From Pseudomonadota bacterium (GTDB lineage Bacteria; Pseudomonadota; Gammaproteobacteria; Acidiferrobacterales; UBA6901), in assembly GCA_021785515.1 (NCBI GenBank), contig JAJYEX010000004.1:143074-207073 (forward strand): a stretch of 64,000 bases of DNA, written 5' to 3'. Position numbers and translations under genes: made by a program. This document shows, piece after piece, positions 35,297 to 44,300 of the stretch; within the stretch, counting starts at the first letter, position 1; each line of letters begins with the position of its first letter. Below the pieces are notes generated by a model, which was given only the letters and a program-made list of their open reading frames with translations, ran no database searches and was not told the DNA's origin.

Positions 35297-38200
35297 ATGT
35301 CGCGGGCTGCCAATCGATTATCGCCAGAATTACGCGGGGCGTATTGCCGGGAACGTCTGTTCAAGCGACTGGACAGTGCAGGGGCCGGCACGCCGGTGTG
35401 GATTGCCAGTCCGGCCGGGTCCGGCAAAACGACGCTCGTCGACAGCTATTTGGTGGATCGGCGGCTGTCGGGCCTGTGGTGCCTGCTGCACGCGGGCGAC
35501 TCGGACCCGTCTGAGTTTTTCGAACATTTGGCAGAAGTTGTCGCAGCGAGGTTCCGGCGGCGAGGATTTAAGCTTCCAGCGCTGACGCCGGAATATCTGC
35601 CTGGACTTTCCGCATTCGCCCGCCGCTATTTCGACCGGCTGTACGAGCGCCTTCCCCAGCCGCTTGCACTCGTGTTCGATGACTATCATCTGTTGTTGCC
35701 CCAGTCGCCGATCCACGCGGTTCTGGCAGACGGCTTGACCCGCTGCCCGCCCAAGATCCGGGTGTTCACAATAAGCCGTCATCTTCCGCCGCCCGAGTTC
35801 GCCCGGGCGCGCGTGAATCAAGGCATGGTGATGATCGACTGGCCGGATCTGCGGCTTACGGCAGCGGAGACCGCCGGCCTGACGCGGCACATCACCCGCA
35901 AGTCCGCCCCGGCCGGACGGATCAGCGATCTGCACGAGCATACCGATGGATGGATCGCCGGCGTGATCCTGCTGCTCCGTGACGCGGCGCACAGGCGTCC
36001 GGTCGCACCGCCATCGGACAGCAGCAGTCGCCGGGCGCTGTTCGATTTCTTTGCGGGCGAGATCCTTCGCCACCTGGACCCGGTGGAACAGTCGGTGTTG
36101 CAGCGTTGCGCGCTGCTGGAAGAAGTGACAGGGCGGCAGGCCGAGCAGTTAAGTGGCGAGAAGACCGCCGGCCGGATCCTGGAACAGTTGTATCTTCGGC
36201 ACTGTTTTGTCGACCGGCGCGAAAGTTCCAATCCAACATATCGACTTCACGCATTGTTCCGCCAGTTCCTGTGCGAACGTCACGCCCTGGTCTCGAGTCC
36301 GGAAGAACGTCTGGAGGCGCATCGTGCCGCGGCGAAGGTCTTGGAGGCGGATGGACTGACGGAGGCGGCGGTCGAACAGTATCAGTGCGCACAGGCCTGG
36401 ACGGATCTGGCCCGGATCATTCTGACGCAGGCCCGGGACTGGGTCGCGCGGGGGCGGTACCAGCCCCTGGCGCAGTCTCTGGATGCGCTCCCGGCGCCTT
36501 TCTTCGAGCAGTTTCCGTGGCTCTGCTACTGGCGCGCAGTCTGTCGTCTGCCATTCGATCTGCCGGAGAGCCGGTCGTGGTTTGAACGCAGCTTTGATCT
36601 GTTTGCTGCGGAGGGCTCGGCTGTCGGGCTGTTTCTGAGCTGGTCCGGCGTGGTAGAGAGCTATCTCCATCAGTGGGATGATTTTTCAGGGCTGGATCGC
36701 TGGATCGATTGGCTGGAAGCGCGGCTGGTCAACGACGCCAGCTTTCCGTCTCCGGAAGTCGAAATGCGGGTGACGCTGGCCATGTTCATGGCGCTGGTCT
36801 TTCGCAGGCCACATCATCGGCAGCTGCCGGTCTGGCTCGGCCACCTCCTGTTGTGCGTGGATTCCACGTCCGATCTGCAGCTGAAGGTGCTTGGTCTGTT
36901 TGGGGCGGCATTCTATGCGCAGTGGGTGGGTGATCTCGGCAAAGCCGCGGTGCTGGTCGAACGCATCAAGCAGGTAACGCGGCACAGTACGGTTGCGCCA
37001 GGCTTGACGCTGCAGCGCAAAGTCTCGGAGGCCTCTTATGCCTGGTTTACTGCCGCCTTCGACACCGCATACCGCGAGGTCGATGAGGGGCTATCCATGG
37101 CTGCAGAAACCGGTGCGCATCTGTGGGATCACCGGCTGCTTGCCCAGGGGGCGTACGCGGCGCTGTCCCAGGGCGACTTGGGTAAAGCCGGCAATTATCT
37201 GGCGAGCATGTCGGCAATCACTGACCCCGGCCGGCGCCTTGATGTTTCCCATCTGCACCTGCTGCGTGCCTGGGAAGCGCTGCAGCGCCAGGACCTGCCG
37301 GTTGCGTTAGAACACGCACGGACCGCGACCAGTCTTGCCGTGGCGATGGGGACGCCGTTTCCCGAGGCGCTGTGCCGGCAGGGAACCGCCCACATCCTGC
37401 ATGCCATGGGGCGACGGGAGGATGCGTGCGCAGAGGTCGCGCGGATGCGCGAGATCGGACAGCCCATGAACAGCGGCTATCTCGAATTTTTGACGAACCT
37501 CATTGATGCGGACGATTTGCTGCGGGCTGGCGCCGACCCAAGAAAGGTGCACGTGCGCCTGCAGCGCGCCATGACGCTCGGACGGGAGCGCGGTTTTGGC
37601 AATTTTCCGTTCTGGCAACCGGAGGTGATGGGTCGGTTGTGCGCGGCAGCGCTCGAGGCGCAAATCGAGACGGAATATGTACGCAGTCTGGCTAAAAACC
37701 GGTCGCTTGCCCCCGGTCCGCAGTCATCATCCGTGGAATCCTGGCCTTGGCGCTACCAGATCTTCGCCCTGGGCCGGTTCCGGCTGCTGCGTGACGGCGA
37801 GCCGGTTACCTTTGCCGGCAAGATTCCTCGCAAACCGCTTGATCTGCTCAAGATGCTTGGAGTGGAATTTGGCGGTATCGGCCGCCAGGCGCTGGAGGAC
37901 CTGCTCTGGCCCGAGGCGGAGGGTGACCGTGCCCGGCATGCACTGGAGACTGCACTCTACCGTTTGCGACGGCTGCTTGATGCTGAGGCGATCGAATGCA
38001 GCGACGGCAGGTTGCGGCTGAATCCGGCCCGGTGCTGGAGCGATGTGCGGGCATTCGAGTCGCTGCTCGGGCAGATCGGGGCGCAGCTCAGTGCGGATGG
38101 TGATCTGGACGGGATAACCGCACTGGTTCGCCGGACAGCACAACTTTACACCGGTCCCTATCTGGAGGGAGAGACCCTGCCGTGGGTGACTGTCCAGCGT

Positions 38201-38425
38201 GAACGCCTGCATGGGCAATGGTGCCGTCAACTCGACCGGCTCGGTCAGCATCTGGAACACCGCAATCGCTGGGCGGAAGCCGCCGATTGCTATCGCCTGG
38301 CCCTGGCGCATCCTCCTGTTCTTGCCGTCTTTTACCACCGCCTGATTGCCGCGTGTGAACTTCTGGGGCAGGCCGCCGAGGCGGAAATCGTGCGTCGGCG
38401 CTTGCGGCGCGAGGGTTCTTGTTAA
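35297..38425 (+). CDS. STAND-ATPase (MalT-like) transcriptional activator with C-terminal BTAD domain
   Basis: A 1042-residue regulator. The P-loop ASPAGSGKTTLVDSYLV is near residue 36, Walker B LALVFDDYHLL near residue 115, then a MalT/LAL-type NACHT and winged region (to about 350) and a long TPR-like helical section (about 350-790). The C-terminus begins RYQIFALGRFRLLRDGEPV, a winged helix-turn-helix (about 815-905) followed by a BTAD helical domain (about 910-1035). It has no LuxR-type HTH. In Streptomyces SARP proteins the HTH-BTAD part comes first; here the order is reversed. Its likely targets are the nearby surface-protein genes, by position only. Confidence 0.87.
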   Translation: MSRAANRLSPELRGAYCRERLFKRLDSAGAGTPVWIASPAGSGKTTLVDSYLVDRRLSGLWCLLHAGDSDPSEFFEHLAEVVAARFRRRGFKLPALTPEYLPGLSAFARRYFDRLYERLPQPLALVFDDYHLLLPQSPIHAVLADGLTRCPPKIRVFTISRHLPPPEFARARVNQGMVMIDWPDLRLTAAETAGLTRHITRKSAPAGRISDLHEHTDGWIAGVILLLRDAAHRRPVAPPSDSSSRRALFDFFAGEILRHLDPVEQSVLQRCALLEEVTGRQAEQLSGEKTAGRILEQLYLRHCFVDRRESSNPTYRLHALFRQFLCERHALVSSPEERLEAHRAAAKVLEADGLTEAAVEQYQCAQAWTDLARIILTQARDWVARGRYQPLAQSLDALPAPFFEQFPWLCYWRAVCRLPFDLPESRSWFERSFDLFAAEGSAVGLFLSWSGVVESYLHQWDDFSGLDRWIDWLEARLVNDASFPSPEVEMRVTLAMFMALVFRRPHHRQLPVWLGHLLLCVDSTSDLQLKVLGLFGAAFYAQWVGDLGKAAVLVERIKQVTRHSTVAPGLTLQRKVSEASYAWFTAAFDTAYREVDEGLSMAAETGAHLWDHRLLAQGAYAALSQGDLGKAGNYLASMSAITDPGRRLDVSHLHLLRAWEALQRQDLPVALEHARTATSLAVAMGTPFPEALCRQGTAHILHAMGRREDACAEVARMREIGQPMNSGYLEFLTNLIDADDLLRAGADPRKVHVRLQRAMTLGRERGFGNFPFWQPEVMGRLCAAALEAQIETEYVRSLAKNRSLAPGPQSSSVESWPWRYQIFALGRFRLLRDGEPVTFAGKIPRKPLDLLKMLGVEFGGIGRQALEDLLWPEAEGDRARHALETALYRLRRLLDAEAIECSDGRLRLNPARCWSDVRAFESLLGQIGAQLSADGDLDGITALVRRTAQLYTGPYLEGETLPWVTVQRERLHGQWCRQLDRLGQHLEHRNRWAEAADCYRLALAHPPVLAVFYHRLIAACELLGQAAEAEIVRRRLRREGSC

Positions 38426-38637
38426 CCGTAATATATCTTTAGGTTTGTGTGTTGGTGCCGGACGCGGCTGTCCGCAAATTTAGGACGAACACCAGCGAAA
38501 GGCCGGCATTTCACGTCCAGCTGCGGCTGGCCGGCCACCGATTGACTCTCCGCCATCCAAGGAAAGCCCAATGCCAGAATCGGGTACGCCGGGATCGGCG
38601 CAGGGGCGTGCAGCGATGTACACACCTACCGCAATTT

Positions 38638-38672
38638 GAGGCGTGCACGGCCGATATAGTCGTGCACGCCTC
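38638..38672. terminator. Perfect 12-bp-stem hairpin between convergent genes
   Basis: GAGGCGTGCACG (38638-38649) and CGTGCACGCCTC (38661-38672) pair perfectly around an 11-nt loop. It lies 8 bp beyond the stop of the minus-strand lipoprotein gene and ~210 bp beyond the stop of the regulator, so it probably ends or protects the lipoprotein transcript. It has no T-run, so it is not a textbook intrinsic terminator. Confidence 0.6.
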
Positions 38673-38680
38673 GAAACAAC

Positions 38681-39838
38681 TTACTCCTGGGCGAACGCAA
38701 TGGAGTTGGCAGTGGTACCGCCGGCCAGCGGAACCGAGCCAAGCGCGGTCAGAAGGCCAGTGGTCCCATTGATGCTGTACTCGCTGACGGCTGGGCCCCA
38801 ATTGTTCACTACGTAAGCGACGGTACCGGCGGCATTAATCGAAATGCTGTTGGAGTAGTCACCGACACCAGTGACTGTGCCGATCGATGTCAGTGCGCCA
38901 GTCGTGGTATTTACGCTGTATTCAGTGACTGTTCCGCTATTGTTGCTCCCATTTCCCCCGTTCACCGCATACGCAAACGTGCCTGTAGGGGTAAATTCAA
39001 TATCCCGGGTTGAGGTACCGCTGGCAAACGGACTATTTGTGATTGCCGCCCCAATCCCTCCGGTGCTGGCATTAATGCTGTATACGGAAACCGTGTTGCC
39101 GCCAAAAGTCGGCACATAGGCGAACGTTCCAGCTGGATTAATTGTGACCGAATAGGCGGATGATGCGCTGAACGGGCTGCCGGAAACCGCAGTGAGGGCG
39201 CCGGTTGTTGAGTTGATGCTGAACACTGCAATGGAGCCACTGCTCGTGTTAGCCACATAGGCGTACGTACCGGCAGGATTGATCGTTAGAAAAAGGGGCG
39301 CCGTGCCGCCCGTGGAAATCGAAGCAAACTGGCTCAAGAGGCCTGTATTCGGGTTAATGCTGTATTCATATACATCGCCGGACGTTCTGTTCACCACGTA
39401 GGCGTAAGTGTCTGTGGCATTCACCGTGATGGAGTTCGGGGCAGTACCGGCGGCAATCGTCGCAGCATGTGTCAGGGTTCCGGTCGTGTTGGCGATGTTG
39501 TATTCCGAAACGGAATTGGCGTTCGGTTCCGTTGCATAGAGGACATTTTCCTTTTGATTTACTGCAACGGTATTGGTGCTTCCCGCGTCGGACGTCGAAG
39601 AAACGGGTGTCGTGCCCAGCGCCCCGCTGGAGCCGTCGACACTGTATTGCATAATCAAACTGTCGTTGTAGTCTGCCGAATAGGCAAAGATTACGCTGGA
39701 TGAACTGTTGGTCGGGCCCGCGGGTACGCTGGATGAGCTGCTGGTCGATCCCGTGACCGGAACAGCATTCGAATCGCAGCCGGCAAGACTGGATATAGCT
39801 ACGGCGAGGGCAACGGCTTGGACAGTTAGCCTTTTCAC
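38681..39838 (-). CDS. Beta-propeller lipoprotein (YncE/lactonase-like repeats)
   Basis: A 385-residue exported protein. The lipobox LAGC is at residues 18-21 (cleavage before Cys21). A Ser/Thr-rich linker is followed by about seven blades, each near 45 residues with patterns like TINPAGTYAYVANTSSGSI and VFSINSTTGALT. The Asn/Ser/Thr-rich blades resemble YncE and 6-phosphogluconolactonase-like propellers, but no catalytic residues can be assigned, so a binding or scaffold role is as likely. The start is GTG at 39838, with AGGAG 9 nt upstream. It is encoded against a large regulator and near a PEP-CTERM protein. Confidence 0.82.
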   Translation of the reverse strand: MKRLTVQAVALAVAISSLAGCDSNAVPVTGSTSSSSSVPAGPTNSSSSVIFAYSADYNDSLIMQYSVDGSSGALGTTPVSSTSDAGSTNTVAVNQKENVLYATEPNANSVSEYNIANTTGTLTHAATIAAGTAPNSITVNATDTYAYVVNRTSGDVYEYSINPNTGLLSQFASISTGGTAPLFLTINPAGTYAYVANTSSGSIAVFSINSTTGALTAVSGSPFSASSAYSVTINPAGTFAYVPTFGGNTVSVYSINASTGGIGAAITNSPFASGTSTRDIEFTPTGTFAYAVNGGNGSNNSGTVTEYSVNTTTGALTSIGTVTGVGDYSNSISINAAGTVAYVVNNWGPAVSEYSINGTTGLLTALGSVPLAGGTTANSIAFAQE

Positions 39839-40193
39839 TTAGATGACTCCTCATGCGGTTGGTGTTAGAATACTTCCAATTTCTAAGCAAGAACTGTACC
39901 AACTACGCTGTCCAGAGATTTGGCTTGGCACTGGATGCATTGAGTTCGCCAACCGTCAAGACTTCAAGCTACCTGCTGGGCATCATTTTTTTGTATTAGT
40001 TACCTCACAAATGTTCGTGGTCAACATCGGCGGTCCGGCAACAGGGCGTTGCTGGGGGCGTTCGTCGCGCTTCCGATCAATCCGGACAAATGGCCGGTTT
40101 TGAAATGGGTAGATTTTAAGCCGCCAGTGCCTCCCGATGGCGCTGTTTGTTGATTGTCCGGCACAGCGTCTAGTCCGACTCCAGCTTCCTGCC
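39839..40193 (+). other. Upstream region of the lipoprotein gene
   Basis: About 350 bp with the promoter side of the minus-strand lipoprotein gene and no recognisable gene. Confidence 0.35.
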
Positions 40194-40640
40194 TCATTTC
40201 GCACGCCGTGCCTGCGGATTGCCGCGATGCCACACCGCCGACTCCATGTCACCGAATGCGGCGTGCAGCGGTGGTTTGTTGTGCTCGTCGCTCAGCTGAG
40301 CGATGAGATCTTCGGTCAGCGAATTGTTGTTGCCGTAGTCATCGCCCGTTGTTTCGTGCACGGTGCCGTTGAACCGCTCCGCGATCCAATTGGATCCGGG
40401 ATGCCATCGGTGGGTCTTGATTACAGTCGTGCGATCCCGATTGACGTATTCTGATACGTATATCGGGCACGATACGCGGCCTGGCATTCAAAGGTTTCAA
40501 GGCAGCCCTGAGCTCGTTGGCCATCGAGCGGTCGTGAGCCCGAGCATCCGCTTGTGGTGCACCAAGTAGCCGCTGTAGGCGTCGGGGATGACCACAAGCA
40601 AGGACCGGCACCCCCGCCACCCACACGCACATCACATCCG
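40194..40640 (-). pseudogene. Relic of a DDE transposase (IS3-like integrase core)
   Basis: Minus-strand pieces in shifting frames: TDVMCVWVAGVPV, then VVIPDAYSGYLVHHKRM, then DRSMANELRAALKPLNARP, NRDRTTVIKTH, and a 3' part WIAERFNGTVHETTGDDYGN continuing to LHAAFGDMESAVWHRGNPQ. This matches the order of an IS3-type OrfB with an ERFN-HS/LHAALG ending. Many frameshifts and lost residues show it is dead. Weak likeness may extend upstream to about 40900. Confidence 0.72.
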
Positions 40641-41347
40641 TGTGTCAGGCCCCGTGGGGCGGATGCGGTACGCGCTATCCGGCGCCTCGTTGCGCTTGTC
40701 GCGATAGAGCGGACCGCAACTCTGGCTGTGACCGCAGGACAAAACGCGTTGATGCTCAGGCAACCGGCCGCAGATCTCACCATCACCGGCGACCCGCCGG
40801 GCAGCGGGCTGGTGCCCGGGCCGGTAGCGATTGTAAGGTTCCGGTCATGATCACGACATAGCGGCTGTCGTACCAGGCCGTAGACCCGGGCAGGGTTGCT
40901 TGCGGACGATCGGAAATATTTGCGGCAATAAGGCTTGAAGCCCGATCGGTGAGTGATCTGTGAGCCGACAGTGGGTACGATGCGGTTCAAAAGATTCGCA
41001 ATGCGCAGAGCACGTTGGCCGACAATGCAACTTTAAATATATAAGGGGAGCGCGCTGCATTGAGCAGATCAGAGAATCTGCGATCGGCGCCATGAGATTC
41101 CCCAGTGCTTTGGGGTACCAGCGCGGATACCGCTGGTGGAAGCTTGGGGACTCTCAAACGACTTGGCGGATGTGGCCACAGGAAAATGGGGAGGGGTGCT
41201 CCACATTGAATTCCGATACGAATCGCTTCCGGATCTGCAAACTGCAAGCGCCAATCGCGGGGCGCTGCATCCGGTATTCCGGGGCGGACAGCCGCGGAGT
41301 TTGAGCGGCCGAACAATTATCTCGATAAGGGGAGAGAGGGGGTCAAC
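40641..41347 (+). other. Gap upstream of the PEP-CTERM protein gene
   Basis: About 700 bp. The left part may be the eroded 5' part of the transposase relic. The right part is the leader of the surface-protein gene, including an A+T-rich patch (TTTAAATATATAAGG, near 41030-41045) and three hairpins. Confidence 0.4.
41064..41137 (+). promoter_or_regulatory. Three consecutive hairpins in the leader of the PEP-CTERM gene
   Basis: GCAGAT-6 nt-ATCTGC at 41064-41081, CCCCA-6 nt-TGGGG at 41100-41115 and ACCAGCG-7 nt-CGCTGGT at 41117-41137 all pair perfectly. They lie 210-285 nt before the start codon, just after an A+T-rich patch that could hold a promoter. The block looks like a structured 5' leader, but matches no riboswitch I know. 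Confidence 0.45.
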
Positions 41348-44300
41348 ATGAAATTTCTTGCGCGTATCGTCGCATTGTCAGGTGTGGTGCTCGTGGCCGG
41401 AACTGTTCATGCGGCCACTGTGAGCTGGACCGGTTCGAACGGAACCTGGGATACGGCGTCGGACTGGAGCACAGGTACGATTCCGGTTGCGGGAGACGAC
41501 GTCGTGGTGGGTGTCTCGGGGGTCACCGTAACTTACGTCAACCCCGCAAATAATCCTATCCTGAATACCCTTACGATCGATGCCAGCGGGGCGGGCGCCA
41601 TTTTTGATCAGGCGCAGGATGGGCTGTCGGCAAACGCGGAGTCCATCGGCACCAGCAATGTCGGCACCTTTGTCCAATCCGGCGGCTCCAATACGGTCAT
41701 CAATGGCCTTGCGGTGGGCGGGTTTGGCGGCGGTACCGGTACCGGTATCTATACCCTCTCCGGCACCGGCGTCCTGTCGGCCGGCTGGGAATACGTCGGC
41801 GAAACTGGAACCGGCACCGTCAACCAGACTGGCGGCACGAATGCGACCGGCAATCTGTACCTTGGAACAGACTCCGGCGGCAGCGGCACCTACACGCTCT
41901 CCGGCGGCAATCTTACCGTAGGAGGGAATATCGTCGGAGGGTCGGGAACCAGCGACTTTACGATAGATGGTGGAACCTTGAGTGTTGGCGGCGGCAACGG
42001 CAGCATCGGTGTCACCAACTTCAACGTGGGCGATGCCGGAGGTACCGGCAATTTTTCCCTTTCCGGTACGGGCAGTTTGGCAGCCGTTACCGAGAACGTC
42101 GGCAATTCGGGTATCGGTACGATTAACCAGGATGGTGGCACGAATTCGGTGGGCACGCTCACGCTGGGGTTAAACGGCGGTACGGGCAGCTACGTCCAGA
42201 GTGGTGGCACGAATTCGGTAGGCTTCCTCCTTGACCTCGGCAACGGGGGTGGCAGCGGCAGTTATACGTTGTCTGGGAATGGGCTCCTTTCGGCCGATTA
42301 CGAAACCATCGGCGATTCGGGCACCGGCACCTTCACCCAGACCGGTGGCACGAATACGATAACCAATGCTCTCGATCTTGCATACAACAGCGGCAGCAGC
42401 GGCACCTACACGCTTTCCAGCGGCAGCCTCACCGTGGGCGGAAATATTGTGGGGGGGTCGGGAAACAGCGTGTTGACAATTGACGGCGGCAGCTTGAGCG
42501 TTGGCGGCGGCAACGGCAGCATCAGCGGTATCATCGACTTCAACGTGGGCGACGCCGGAGGTGCTGGCTCCTACACGCTCTCCGGCACCGGCAGCCTGTC
42601 TGCGGGCGTTGAGAACATCGGCTCTACCGGTACCGGTACCGATACCGGCACCTTCACCCAGACCGGAGGTACGAATACGCTCCCTGCCGATGCGGGTGGT
42701 GTCTTTCTTGGATCTTCCGCGGGCGTGAGCGGCACCTATACTCTCTCCGGCGGCAGCCTGTCCGCCGGCGCGGAATTCATCGGCGAAAACGGTACCGGCA
42801 CCTTCACCCAGACCGGCGGCACGAATACAATGCCCGTTTCGGGCGGTATCTTGGTTGGCGATCAAGCGGGCGCGAGCGGCGCCTACATCCTCTCCGGCGG
42901 CAGCCTGTCGGCCGGCGCGGAATTCATCGGCGAAAACGGTACCGGCACCTTCACCCAGACCGGCGGCACGAATACAACCACCGGTACGGGTAATCTGTAT
43001 CTCGGAACAAACTCCGGCAGCAACGGCACCTACACGCTCTCCGGCGGCAGCCTCACCGTGGGCGGAAATATTGTCGGGGGGTCGGGGACGAGTGCGCTCA
43101 CCATCGACGGCGGGACCTTAAATGTTGGCGGCGGCAACGGCAGCATCAGTGTCACCAACTTAACCGTGGGCAATGCTGTGAACAGCGCAGGCACGTACAC
43201 GCAGAGCGGTGGAACGGTTGCGGTGGGTTCCACTTTTTTTGAAGGCATTTTCGGTACTGGCTCCTACACCCTATCTGGCGGAACTTTGACGGTTGGCGCC
43301 GGCGGCGAAATTGTCGGTGGTCTTGATTCCGGTATCTTCGTTCAAAGTGGCGGCACAAATGCCGTGACCGGCAACAACGCTCTTATCGTTGGTGATGGCT
43401 CCGGGAGCAGCGGCAGCTACGCCCTTTCCGGAAGTGGCAGTCTGACAGCCACTGCAGAATGGATCGGCTTTTCCGGCACCGGCACCTTCACCCAGACCGG
43501 TGGCACAAATACGATTAGCACGAATGGGCCTGGCGGCACGGGTAATCTCACCATAGGGTTCGCTTCTGGTGGCAACGGCAGTTACACGCTCTCCGGCGGC
43601 AGCCTTACCGTGGGAGGCAACATTGTCGGGGGGGCGGGGGGAAGTGCGTTTACGATTGACGGCGGCAGCTTGAGTGTTGGTGGCGGCAACGGCAGCATCA
43701 GTGTCAACAACTTCACCATTGGCGATTCCAGAGGGGCTGGTTACTACGCGCTCTCCGGGACCGGCAGCCTGTCGGCCACGGCTGATATTATCAATAACAG
43801 CAACGGCACGTTTTCGCAGTATGGGGGTACCGAGAACGGCAATTTCATCAATTACGGCACGTTCTATTACAGCGGCGGCACGTTTAACGGAAACTTGAGC
43901 AACGAAGGCGTATTTTCCCCCTCGACGGGCTTTACTGCCGCCGGCGCGATTGTCAACGATTCCAGCATGACGCTCTATTCCGGAGACAATCTCACGTCCG
44001 AAGACCCCGGCAAGGTCGGCCTGATGAACAACGGCACGATCGGCGTCACGGGGAACGTCACGCTCTCGAGCACAGCGAGCGGGTTCACGAACAACGGGAC
44101 GATTACCGTAGGAAGCCTGGGCAGTGGCGTATACAGCAGCCCGCAGAGCGGGACGCTCACACTCAACGTAGCGCTTACGGTCCCGGGGGCGCAGGACGCG
44201 AATCTCGGAAACATCGATCTCATCGACAACAGCGAACTCCTGCTCTCAAGCGCAACGACGCTTTCCAACGGCGGTTCGCTTGCCCTCAATGGCGGCATCG

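Noticed and set aside
41640-43850. CRISPR-like periodicity
   Set aside because: The repeats are protein-coding, imperfect and in frame within the PEP-CTERM gene; there are no uniform spacers and no cas genes.
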